From NCBI GenBank assembly GCA_964423205.1, contig CAYRDX010000001.1, forward strand, positions 1-64,000: 64,000 nt of DNA, read 5' to 3'. The position numbers and the translations under genes are program-made. This document shows, piece after piece, positions 27,602-35,345 of the stretch. How positions within the stretch are numbered: the first letter of the stretch is position 1; each line of letters opens with the position of its first letter. The notes below the pieces were generated by a model. The model worked only from the letters and a program-made list of their open reading frames with translations, had not been told where the DNA came from and ran no database searches. The DNA is from UBA6168 sp964423205. Lineage in GTDB: Bacteria > Bacteroidota > Bacteroidia > Chitinophagales > Saprospiraceae.

Positions 27602-28075
27602 TCAGGACTGGTTTCCCCGGTTGAAGTCTTTTTTAGTCCCATAAGGAATGACCGAAGAAAATAGCAAGCCGAAAATAATGGAAAGAACCACATGAAGAAA
27701 TAAGAAAGTGCTCAATGGATCGTGATCCGACATGGTCGGGCAAGCCTTTTCAGCAAACACTTCCGGAAATACAGGGCTGATGTATCGTCCTAAAACATAA
27801 ATCAACAAAGTGGAAAGTGGCACAAAAATCAGCGTCATAATGGCTCCGGTCCAGAATCCCTCAGCATAAGTCATCACGCCTCTTAACTCGCCGTCGCGTT
27901 TTTCCCTCATTGCATTGAAATAGGAAAGAGTAAACAGAACCAGGCAAAACACACTATCTACAATAATCCAGGTGTAAAAGTTGGAAGCTTCATGCAAACC
28001 CAGCATCTTCTCGATGCTCATCCAGGCAAAAAGGGCAATTGACATGATAGCCGCCCATTTGGTTTCACTTTTCAT
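27602..28075 (-). CDS. DUF4199 membrane protein
   Basis: A 157-residue protein with four predicted helices (about 10-28, 35-52, 77-97 and 125-145). The loop YFNAMREKRDGELRGVMTYAEGFWTGAIMT matches the DUF4199 pattern, in which an R-x-G-x-(I/V)-(T/S)-Y-x-(E/Q)-(A/G)-F motif precedes helix 3. Function unknown. It precedes recG on the same strand with a gap of 108 bases to the chosen recG start. Confidence 0.8.
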   Translation of the reverse strand: MKSETKWAAIMSIALFAWMSIEKMLGLHEASNFYTWIIVDSVFCLVLFTLSYFNAMREKRDGELRGVMTYAEGFWTGAIMTLIFVPLSTLLIYVLGRYISPVFPEVFAEKACPTMSDHDPLSTFLFLHVVLSIIFGLLFSSVIPYGTKKDFNRGNQS

Positions 28076-28314
28076 GGCATTGGTATTTTTTAAAAAGATA
28101 AGATGCCTTAAAGGTAAGCAGTCGAAAAGACTAAATGGTTATGACTCTGGCAGATAGGTTTTTGCAAAATTGGCGACAGACTGGGAATCATGAAGTGAAG
28201 TTGACATGGAGGTTTTAAAAAAATCAATTTCATCCTTACATTGTCAGCAAGTATAAAGAAAGGAACGGTCTTGTTCCAATTCTAAAAGAGTCAGAATTAA
28301 AACACGAAAACCAC

Positions 28315-30066
28315 ATGAGCAAGTATCAGATAATAAAGACACCCACCGTTTACGATGCCATCGTTGTTGGCTCGGGGGCCGGAGGCGGAATGGCGGCTTA
28401 TGTCCTAGCCAATGCAGGAATTAAAGTGCTGATGCTGGAAGCTGGTCCCTATTGGGATCCTGCTACCCATTCTCATCAACTCCTATGGCCCTGGCAATCC
28501 CTGCGAAGAGGTGCCGGCACCAATCGCCCTTTTGGTGATTTTGATGCAGCCTACGGAGGCTGGGAAATTGAAGGGGAGCCCTATACGACAAAGGACGGCA
28601 CAAAGTTCGACTGGTTCAGAAGCCACATGCTAGGTGGCCGCACCAACCATTGGGGAAGGATATCGCTCCGAATGGGGCCCCGCGATTTCAAAGGCAAAAG
28701 TTACGATGGACTCGGCGATGACTGGCCCATTTCTTATGAAGACATCAAACCTTATTATGACAAAGTGGACAAACTGATTGGGCTTTTTGGCACCAATGAA
28801 GGATTGGAAAATGACCCCGATGGCATCTTTATGCCGCCACCAAAACCCCGGCTCCACGAACTGTTTTTCAAAAAAGGTGCAAAAAAGTCGGGTGTGCCCG
28901 TCATTCCTATGCGCGCTTCAATGCTCACCGCTCCATTGGAGGGAAATGAAGACCGTAAGCCCTGTTTCTATTGTGGCCAATGTTACAGGGCATGCCGCAT
29001 TTACGGCGATTTTTCATCATCCTCCTGCCTGGTAATTCCCGCACAAAAACACACCCAAAACCTGGAGCTGATTTGTAACGCCATGGTGCGTGAGGTGATG
29101 ACCGATAAGAAAGGCTTAGCCACCGGAGTTTCCTTTGTCAATAAAGAGGACGGCCAGGAATATCAGGTGAAGGCTAAAGTGGTCATACTCGCGGCCAGTG
29201 CCTGCTCCTCAGCCCGCATCATGTTGAACTCACGCTCAGCACAGCATCCAAACGGGATTGCCAATGAAAGCGGAATGGTAGGTAAATACCTGCACGACTC
29301 TACAGGTGCGGCAATGGGCGGCTACCTCCCTGAACTTATAGGCAGACAGCGTTACAACGATGATGGTGTCGGAGGTGCGCATATCTATTCTCCCTGGTGG
29401 CTCGATAACAAAAAGGAAAAACTCGATTTTCCAAGGGGTTACCATATAGAATACTGGGGCGGAATGGGCATGCCCGGTTATGGCTTCGGGTTTGGCTGGC
29501 ATAATCTCAATGGTGATGTGCCGGATGCCTATGGTAAAAAGAAAGAATCAGGTGGCTACGGAGTCGGCCTTAAAGAGGACTACCGCCGCTTCTATGGCTC
29601 ATTCCTCGGGCTCGCAGGACGAGGCACGGCCATTGCCCGCGAAGACAATTACTGTGAGCTGGATCCTGATGTGGTGGATAAATGGGGTATTCCCGTACTT
29701 CGCTTTCACTATAAATGGAGCGATTACGAAGTCAATCAGGCCAAGCACATGCAAAAAACTTTCCGGGAAATCCTGCACAACATGGGTGCAAAAATTACCT
29801 GGGGAGAACAAGGAGCGGATACCAGTTACGGGCTGGAGACGCCGGGCCGCATCATCCATGAAGTGGGCACAACCCGCATGGGTAATGACCCCAATCGGTC
29901 GGTGCTAAACAAATGGTGCCAGTCGCATAGTGTGAAAAACCTCTTTGTGACTGACGGTGGCCCAATGGTTCAGCAGGGCGATAAAAACTGCACATGGACC
30001 ATACTGGCCTTGTCCATGCGCACGGCCGAGTACATCATTCAACAGAAAAAACAATTTTCGATTTGA
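28315..30066 (+). CDS. GMC-family oxidoreductase with Cys cluster, large subunit of a membrane-linked dehydrogenase
   Basis: A 583-residue flavoprotein. The FAD-binding motif VVGSGAGGGMAAYVLANAG lies at residues about 17-35, with LMLEAGPYW after it. A C-x2-C-x2-C-x3-C cluster (Cys217, 220, 223, 227 in CFYCGQCYRAC) resembles the iron-sulfur segment of FAD-dependent glucose/gluconate dehydrogenase catalytic subunits. The C-terminal signature includes HEVGTTRMG and LFVTDGGPM, with catalytic His and Asn regions. The next gene encodes a gluconate 2-dehydrogenase subunit 3 relative, so the pair probably forms an alpha-gamma sugar or polyol dehydrogenase that passes electrons to a cytochrome or quinone. 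I see no cytochrome gene. The substrate cannot be named. Confidence 0.88.
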   Translation: MSKYQIIKTPTVYDAIVVGSGAGGGMAAYVLANAGIKVLMLEAGPYWDPATHSHQLLWPWQSLRRGAGTNRPFGDFDAAYGGWEIEGEPYTTKDGTKFDWFRSHMLGGRTNHWGRISLRMGPRDFKGKSYDGLGDDWPISYEDIKPYYDKVDKLIGLFGTNEGLENDPDGIFMPPPKPRLHELFFKKGAKKSGVPVIPMRASMLTAPLEGNEDRKPCFYCGQCYRACRIYGDFSSSSCLVIPAQKHTQNLELICNAMVREVMTDKKGLATGVSFVNKEDGQEYQVKAKVVILAASACSSARIMLNSRSAQHPNGIANESGMVGKYLHDSTGAAMGGYLPELIGRQRYNDDGVGGAHIYSPWWLDNKKEKLDFPRGYHIEYWGGMGMPGYGFGFGWHNLNGDVPDAYGKKKESGGYGVGLKEDYRRFYGSFLGLAGRGTAIAREDNYCELDPDVVDKWGIPVLRFHYKWSDYEVNQAKHMQKTFREILHNMGAKITWGEQGADTSYGLETPGRIIHEVGTTRMGNDPNRSVLNKWCQSHSVKNLFVTDGGPMVQQGDKNCTWTILALSMRTAEYIIQQKKQFSI

Positions 30067-30070
30067 CATT

Positions 30071-30090
30071 CAAGGGGTCTAGACCCCTTG
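30071..30090. repeat. 20-base perfect palindrome between the two dehydrogenase genes
   Basis: CAAGGGGTCTAGACCCCTTG is perfectly self-complementary. It lies 4 bases after the large-subunit stop and 16 bases before the small-subunit ATG, where an RNA stem could affect relative expression. It belongs in style to other GC-rich palindromes in the window. Confidence 0.9.
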
Positions 30091-30106
30091 GAAAAAATAT
30101 AATGAA

Positions 30107-30739
30107 ATGAATAGACGGGAATCCATCAGATTAATCGGTTTGGGAACAGTTGGCGCCGGAGCGCTCATTGCCGGATGCAAAGAAGATGTTCCTATGGAGG
30201 AAGTAACAGTAGATTTGCCGGAGGTCCTGGAAGCCGGCCGGGAGTCATTTGAAATTGACCGCGACCGCAAACTTCTGGGTGAGCAATTTTTCGATGAGCA
30301 CGAAATGGCAACCATCGCAGTATTGGTCGATATCATCATCCCGAAGGATGAAAAATCGGGTTCAGCAACCGAAGCCGGAGTGCCGGATTTTATTGAGTTC
30401 ATGGCCAAGGATTTACCCGAACACCAGGTTCCTCTGCGCGGAGGACTGAAATGGCTGGACATGGAATGCCTTGAGCGCCATGAAAAGTCTTTCCTTGAAT
30501 GCAGCGAAAAGCAACAACTTGCTGTGATAGACGACATTGCCTTCCCCAAAAAAGTGAAGCCTGGTTTGGAACAGGGCGCTGCTTTTTTTAGCCGCCTGCG
30601 CAACCTGACTGCCACCGGATTTTTCACTTCCGAGATTGGACTAAAGGACGTGGAATATAAAGGCAACAGCCCGGTTGCTGTTTTCGAGGGGCCGCCGATG
30701 GAGGAAATTGAGAAGTTTGGCTTGAAGGAATTTATGTGA
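30107..30739 (+). CDS. Gluconate 2-dehydrogenase subunit 3 family protein
   Basis: A 210-residue exported small subunit. The N-terminus MNRRESIRLIGLGTVGAGAL carries a twin-arginine pair before a hydrophobic core, and the core ends in LIAGC, a lipobox, so it may be a Tat-exported lipoprotein. Mature motifs ATIAVLVDIIIPKDEKSG, AGVPDFIEFM and LRGGLKWLDME match the subunit-3 (gamma) family. In related complexes this subunit escorts the folded GMC subunit across the membrane. Same operon as the GMC gene, 40 bases downstream. Confidence 0.88.
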   Translation: MNRRESIRLIGLGTVGAGALIAGCKEDVPMEEVTVDLPEVLEAGRESFEIDRDRKLLGEQFFDEHEMATIAVLVDIIIPKDEKSGSATEAGVPDFIEFMAKDLPEHQVPLRGGLKWLDMECLERHEKSFLECSEKQQLAVIDDIAFPKKVKPGLEQGAAFFSRLRNLTATGFFTSEIGLKDVEYKGNSPVAVFEGPPMEEIEKFGLKEFM

Positions 30740-30805
30740 AAGATTGACCATGACACTCCGGCTTTATAGGTTGCAGTGAAATTTTAAATTTTTTTTCATC
30801 CCTTG

Positions 30806-30836
30806 TTGTGTCAAACCTAATATGCTTCTATATTTG
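30806..30836 (+). promoter_or_regulatory. Bacteroidota-type promoter for tRNA-Val
   Basis: TTG at 30806-30808, a spacer of 20 bases, then TATATTTG at 30829-30836, an exact match to the -7 consensus TAnnTTTG. The tRNA begins 14 bases later. Confidence 0.75.
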
Positions 30837-30850
30837 CAGCCCTTAAAGAA

Positions 30851-30925
30851 GGGCGCATAGCTCAGTTGGTTCAGAGCATCTGCCTTACAAGCAGGGGGTC
30901 GGAGGTTCAAATCCTTCTGCGCCCA
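30851..30925 (+). tRNA. tRNA-Val (anticodon TAC)
   Basis: Acceptor arms GGGCGCA and TGCGCCC pair fully. The D arm is GCTC...GAGC, the anticodon arm CTGCC/GGCAG-type stem encloses CTTACAA with anticodon TAC, and the T arm contains GGTTCAAAT. The 3' CCA is not encoded. A hairpin terminator follows at once. Confidence 0.95.
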
Positions 30926-30932
30926 CAACAAG

Positions 30933-30967
30933 AAAAGCCTTTGTAGATCATTCTGCGAAGGCTTTTT
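30933..30967 (+). terminator. Terminator after tRNA-Val
   Basis: Stem AAAAGCCTT/AAGGCTTTT with a 16-base loop, followed by TTGCGTTTTT. Confidence 0.8.
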
Positions 30968-31050
30968 GCGTTTTTATTCCTTCCAAATTATCAGGCATTT
31001 TTCACTTTTGCAGACATTTGCATTTCACCTGCACAATGTGATGAAACCCG

Positions 31051-32799
31051 ATGGGAAGAAAGATGAAATGGCTGATTCCTCTATTATTTTTCATTTACCC
31101 AATTTTTCTGCTGGCCCAACAGCCAGAGTTTGAAGCATATACCGATGCCCGGCAAGTAGTGCTGAACAGTTATCTGGAAGTTTCCTTCACCCTCAAAAAT
31201 GCCAACGGCACTGACTTTTCGCCTCCCGATTTCAAAGATTTCAGCATTCTGGCAGGACCGAGTACCTCCAGCAGAATGCAGAGCATCAATGGCGTCGTTT
31301 CAAAGGAGATGAGCTACATCTACACGCTGCAGCCCGTCAGAGCCGGCAAGTTTACAATCGGGAGTGCCTCCATAAAGGTTGGTAGCAGGGTGCTGAAAAC
31401 TAATCCACTTCAAATAGAAGTGATTAAGGGAAGTCAGGCGGCACAGAATGGTAAGACGACGGATGAGCCTGTTTTTATCAGAATGGTGATGAACAAAGAA
31501 ACGGCCTATCCCGGCGAGCAGATTTTACTGGAGTATAAATTATACACCTCGGTTTCTATAGAAGGGTTTGACATGATGGACGAACCCGAATACAAGGGCT
31601 TTTACGCCATGGAACTCAAGCGTTACGATTCAAGAACACAAAGGGAGATTCTGAACGGGAAGGAATATACCACAAGAGTTCTGCGGAGTATCGCACTTTT
31701 TCCTCAGCAGACCGGAACCTTGACCATATCGCCCGCTACTATCAAACTGGCTGTTTCCGATGACAATAGTTCCGGAGGGTTTTTCTTCAACAGATCTGTG
31801 AGGCCTTTAGCAGTTACTACCAATGAATTAAGTCTCGTAGTTAAGCCCTTGCCGGATGCCGCTCCTGAAACTTTTACCGGAGCAGTAGGTAGATATGAGT
31901 TCCAGGCCGGTATTGACCGCAATCAGGCAACCACGGATGATGCCATCACCTTGTTGATGACTATACGGGGAAATGGAGACATGAAAAGAGTGAAAGCTCC
32001 GGTACTGACCGCCAATGATACTTTTGAAATCTATCCTCCCAAACTGGTGGATGAACAAACCCTCGAGAATCAGGGCGAATTGCAAGGGATGCAGCAATAT
32101 GAGTACCTTTTAGTGCCTAAATTGCCGGGTGAATTTGTGTTAGAGCCATCATTCACTTTTTTCGATTCCGATTCCAAAGAGTATAAAACCCTAACTCAGG
32201 GGCCTTACGAGCTCACTGTACAGCAAGGCAGCAATCGCTCCTCTTCGCCTGACGAAGGGACTAAATCTTCTACTTCGGAATCCGACATCCGGTTCATCAA
32301 ACTGAATACCGAGCTAAAGCAAAACCTTTTTCGATTCACGGGCTCTCTATTATTTTGGGGACTCGCCATCACTCCTGCCCTGCTCTTTTTGGGTTTGTTT
32401 CTGTATAAAAGAAAATTGGATGCAGACAAAGAGGCTGACCCATTCCTGCTGAAGATGCGAAGTGCCAACAAAGAAGCCCGGAAACGCCTGGCAGCTGCAC
32501 AAGAGTATATGAAATCCGGGCAAAGCCGGCAATTCTACGATGAAATATCAAAGGCTTCATTGGGTTATGTGTGCAGTAAATTGAACATTCCCTTATCGGA
32601 ACTGACCAAAGATAACGTGCTGGAAAAGCTGCAATCTCTGAAAGTCAGCGATGCATTAACCAACAATTTCATGGAGCTTATCCATCGTTGTGAAATGGCC
32701 ATTTTTGCCGGTATGGACAATGCTGGATGTATGGAAGATACTTACCAAAAAGCCATCGACGCAATTTCGGGAATAGAAAAAGAGATAGGTAAAATCTGA
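31051..32799 (+). CDS. batD: BatD family protein (aerotolerance-associated)
   Basis: A 582-residue protein with a signal peptide (WLIPLLFFIYPIFLLAQ), repeated immunoglobulin-like beta domains (about 25-395; EAYTDARQVVLNSYLEVSFTL; YPGEQILLEYKLYT), one membrane helix at about 430-450 and a cytoplasmic helical tail. This is the BatD layout. BatD usually accompanies BatA/B/C/E and MoxR ATPase, but here it stands alone. Its biochemical role is not settled. An alternative start at 31063 (MKWLIPLL) would be as good. Confidence 0.88.
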   Translation: MGRKMKWLIPLLFFIYPIFLLAQQPEFEAYTDARQVVLNSYLEVSFTLKNANGTDFSPPDFKDFSILAGPSTSSRMQSINGVVSKEMSYIYTLQPVRAGKFTIGSASIKVGSRVLKTNPLQIEVIKGSQAAQNGKTTDEPVFIRMVMNKETAYPGEQILLEYKLYTSVSIEGFDMMDEPEYKGFYAMELKRYDSRTQREILNGKEYTTRVLRSIALFPQQTGTLTISPATIKLAVSDDNSSGGFFFNRSVRPLAVTTNELSLVVKPLPDAAPETFTGAVGRYEFQAGIDRNQATTDDAITLLMTIRGNGDMKRVKAPVLTANDTFEIYPPKLVDEQTLENQGELQGMQQYEYLLVPKLPGEFVLEPSFTFFDSDSKEYKTLTQGPYELTVQQGSNRSSSPDEGTKSSTSESDIRFIKLNTELKQNLFRFTGSLLFWGLAITPALLFLGLFLYKRKLDADKEADPFLLKMRSANKEARKRLAAAQEYMKSGQSRQFYDEISKASLGYVCSKLNIPLSELTKDNVLEKLQSLKVSDALTNNFMELIHRCEMAIFAGMDNAGCMEDTYQKAIDAISGIEKEIGKI

Positions 32800-32820
32800 T
32801 GCTCAAACCATATTTGCGAC

Positions 32821-33522
32821 ATGAACAATCACCGGTATTTACTATTTCTGTTCTGGATTTTTTCAGCCATTACCATACTGTCGGAAGGCATGGACTGGCA
32901 AACGGGAATTTACCTGACCAAACCTCTCATCCTCACATCTCTTTCGCTCTGGTTTTACTTGAACACAAGATTTCATAAATCTGCCTTCAGCCTGTTCATG
33001 TTGTGGGGATTCATATTTTCCATCGGCGGCGACACCTTTTTGATGTTTTCCAACGTTGGAGCCGAACAATTCTTTCTTTTCGGCTTAGGTAGTTTTTTGC
33101 TGGCGCAAATCAGTTATACTATTGCATTCAATAGGTATCCAGGATTTAAGCATGGTTTCCTAAAGGCAAAGCCGTGGTTTGCCCTGCCTCTTTTGTTATT
33201 TTTTGTGGCCATCGTTTGGCACCTGAGGCCCGGACTCGAAACGGGCCTGAAGATTACCGTAACCGTTTATGCCCTTGCGATTACTATAATGGCATTATCC
33301 TGCCTGCACCTCAGCGGCAGGGCTCCTGTAAAAGCTTTTCGATGGATGATGATTGGAGCTGTTCTTTTTCTCCTATCCGACACGCTCATTGCTCTGGGTA
33401 AATTCAGACCGACAGGCCTTCCCGATGAAATGTCACGGGTGTTGATTATGATTACTTATGTAGTGGCGCAATACCTTCTGGCTCGTGGAGCACTTGAAGC
33501 CCATAAAAAGCTTTCAGTCTAA
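32821..33522 (+). CDS. Lysoplasmalogenase-like membrane protein (YhhN/TMEM86 family)
   Basis: A 233-residue protein with about eight helices. Family motifs are TKPLILTSL in helix 2, the acidic GGDTFLMFSN after helix 3 and LLSDTLIALGKF near the end; the conserved Asp residues in the last two are the proposed hydrolytic site. Relatives hydrolyse the vinyl-ether bond of lysoplasmalogens. Starts 21 bases after batD, so probably co-transcribed. Confidence 0.85.
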   Translation: MNNHRYLLFLFWIFSAITILSEGMDWQTGIYLTKPLILTSLSLWFYLNTRFHKSAFSLFMLWGFIFSIGGDTFLMFSNVGAEQFFLFGLGSFLLAQISYTIAFNRYPGFKHGFLKAKPWFALPLLLFFVAIVWHLRPGLETGLKITVTVYALAITIMALSCLHLSGRAPVKAFRWMMIGAVLFLLSDTLIALGKFRPTGLPDEMSRVLIMITYVVAQYLLARGALEAHKKLSV

Positions 33523-33544
33523 GGTCTCTTCAAGAAATGGTTCT

Positions 33545-33606
33545 TGTTTATTAACCGCTAAGGCCGCCAAGACGCAAATTTTCATCCCACATCCCACATC
33601 CCTCAT
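33545..33606. repeat. Intergenic low-complexity repeat
   Basis: TTAACCGCTAAGGCCGCCAA begins a stretch of a style often scattered between genes in Bacteroidota. It is followed by about four imperfect copies of CATCCCACATCC/CATCCCT. No coding potential. Confidence 0.55.
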
Positions 33607-33608
33607 CC

Positions 33609-34079
33609 CTAAACCGTTCCTCTATTATGCGTCCGCCAAAAGGAAATCATCATTCTGACGGGCATGATGATACACACGATGATACTGCCTGTTCCGAAAA
33701 ACAGCATTTCACTTTGCACGTAGCGTACCATACTGTCCTGGCTGTTCATGGGTAGATGCTGAAACATCGCTTCCAGACCCACTTCATTCAGGTAAAGCTG
33801 GAATTCAGCCATCTCATTAAAAAGGTAAAAAAACAGTGGAAAACAAAGGATGAAAATGGCGGCTTTGGCGGCTTGTCCGTAAGCGAGAAAGCTGTGTTTC
33901 AAAAGAAAGATATAACGGATGAAAATAAGGAATACTATCACAAACACCGTGTTCAGCAACCAAAAAGGATACTCGGCTTCAGAGGAGTAAATGGGATACA
34001 AGACAGCGCCAAGTATGAGAATCGTTGCCAGTAGCCAGATCATTTCCAATTGAATCAGAAGAGAGGTTTTTCTTTCCAT
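33609..34079 (-). CDS. Membrane protein of unknown function
   Basis: A 156-residue protein with four clear helices (about 12-32, 41-61, 70-88 and 123-145). The soluble segment between helices 3 and 4 (FNEMAEFQLYLNEVGLEAMF) is acidic. I recognise no family. Composition is protein-like and the frame is uninterrupted, so I regard it as real. The gene is convergent with the lysoplasmalogenase gene. Confidence 0.65.
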   Translation of the reverse strand: MERKTSLLIQLEMIWLLATILILGAVLYPIYSSEAEYPFWLLNTVFVIVFLIFIRYIFLLKHSFLAYGQAAKAAIFILCFPLFFYLFNEMAEFQLYLNEVGLEAMFQHLPMNSQDSMVRYVQSEMLFFGTGSIIVCIIMPVRMMISFWRTHNRGTV

Positions 34080-34178
34080 GTCAGAGTTTAATGGCGCAAA
34101 GGTAGCTTTTGGCCTTTAAACAAGAACGAGTGTTATGAACCAACCTTGATCCTCTCATCCTCAAATCCTCTCCTCCTC

Positions 34179-34214
34179 AAAAAAAATGCAACACCTAGCA
34201 CTTCTCGGCATTGC
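34179..34214 (-). terminator. Intrinsic terminator of the RNA candidate
   Basis: On the minus strand GCAATGCC pairs with GGTGTTGC (eight pairs, two of them G-U) around an 11-base loop, followed by A and eight T's (34186-34179). Confidence 0.75.
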
Positions 34215-34805
34215 GCACAGTTGACCATTTCACCGCAATACGGCATTATAACGGTGAAAGTAAGCACACGGGGGGCCAGCCCTTCAACTGCTTTGCCCGA
34301 CGGTAATTGTCTGCACCGACACAGAATACTACAAATGTCAATCTATCCTGTGGCACCATCCGTTAGCTGGACGTCGTCACCTCAGATTCCCGGTTCTTCC
34401 TGCTGGGACAGGCCTCCGCGGGACCCTTTCGGGCGTGGACAGCGGCGTTACCCGCTGCACCCAGGCACTTCTTTCATTCGTAGCGCAGTTTTCCTCCCGG
34501 TTTCCCGGAAGAATTGCCCAGAACCCTTTTTCTTTATGCAGTCGTTAGTTGCATATTCCGCCTTTCGGGGATAACTGCTGAAATCCCCCGCTACTACCGG
34601 CAACTACCACCAGCGGCGGCTGATGTCTTTTCCGGTAACCACTGTCCTTATTGCTTCCCCGACGGGAAGTTTTGTTGGGCAGGTTTACTGCCCGTGTGTT
34701 GCTGAGTACACAGCCCCACACGAGGCCCCCTTTTTGCCTATTTCACAACACGACGGGGCGGTGAGCCATCGTGTTTTATACTGCGGGCAACGTCGCAGTT
34801 GTTCT
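34179..34805 (-). ncRNA. Candidate large structured non-coding RNA (about 630 nt) with intrinsic terminator
   Basis: This stretch is clearly richer in G and C than its surroundings, and open frames through it give Ser/Pro/Arg-rich nonsense. It is dense in hairpins: ACTGCG/CGCAGT (34780-34799), AACACGA/TCGTGTT (34747-34775), GGGCAG/CTGCCC (34677-34693), CTTCCC/GGGAAG (34654-34669), GGGGAT/ATCCCC (34567-34588), ATGCA/TGCAT (34536-34554), CCGG/CCGG around a GAAA loop (34497-34508, minus strand), CAGCGG/CCGCTG with loop GTAACG (34440-34457), CCC-GAAA-GGG (34424-34433), CCTG/CAGG (34399-34412) and TTTCACCG/CGGTGAAA (34228-34259). On the minus strand it ends in an eight-pair stem plus U-tract. GAAA tetraloops read correctly only on the minus strand, which supports that direction. 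The identity is unknown. Confidence 0.55.
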
Positions 34806-35345
34806 TTATCCGGAGTTCAACTTTTTGAAAACCATATAACCATTATACCTTATAGTATAGTTCTTTGGTAGAATGTGGTAATTGAAGCCAGCATCTGTGC
34901 TGAAACTTCAATACTCTTTTGAAATTGTCACCTGGATTTGTGGCTTAGCCCGCGTGGACCCTGATGGCTAAACCTGGCCGGATAGCCTTTCAGAGATGTG
35001 CGGACCTGACCCTTTCGTTCCTTATTGTCATATCCAATTTTTCATTAAAGATTTTCAGAAGTAGGGATGTTTATGCCCTAATTTCCTGTAAAGACCCTAA
35101 TAGATGGCGAAGGTTTAATTTGTGCACAAAAGAAATTGAATTTTTTTTCAATGCTTAGTGAGGGCCTGACTCGAAGTCAGACCCTCACTTCGATTGAATT
35201 TGAAGTTAGGGTGGGAGTCGGAGACCATAACCAAAGCGCGAATTCCGGACGAGGTTTTGTTTTACAGATAAAATGCGGTGAATCTAAGCCGGACTGAAGC
35301 ATAATTTGCCTACTTTAGCCATCCATACCTTCAAAAGACAGACCT
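34806..35345. other. Intergenic region upstream of the helicase gene; no protein gene seen
   Basis: About 540 bases. Near 34882-34912 is a nested hairpin TTGAAG...CTTCAA enclosing AGCA/TGCT. AT-rich sequence at 34840-34860 (TATACTATAAGGTATA on the minus strand) could hold the promoter of the RNA candidate. At 35157-35189 is the strong stem listed separately. Open frames here have no protein-like composition. Confidence 0.5.
35157..35189. repeat. Long perfect-type hairpin
   Basis: AGTGAGGG...CCCTCACT encloses CTGACT...AGTCAG around CGA. There is no T tract after it on either strand, so it is not an ordinary terminator; it may be an insertion-type repeat or a processing site. Confidence 0.7.

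Noticed and set aside
30079..30756. 225-codon minus-strand frame over the dehydrogenase small-subunit gene
   Set aside because: The plus strand has a recognised family with signal sequence and operon context; the minus frame is Ser/Pro-rich.
34179..34805. Identity as RNase P RNA, tmRNA or a group II intron
   Set aside because: RNase P: the CR-I and CR-V cores are not matched and 300 extra bases lie upstream. tmRNA: no tRNA-like ends or tag frame. Group II intron: no domain V or reverse transcriptase.
34146..34871. Three overlapping plus-strand frames as possible genes
   Set aside because: Composition is Ser/Pro/Arg-rich, there is no domain, and the DNA is packed with RNA-type hairpins on the other strand.
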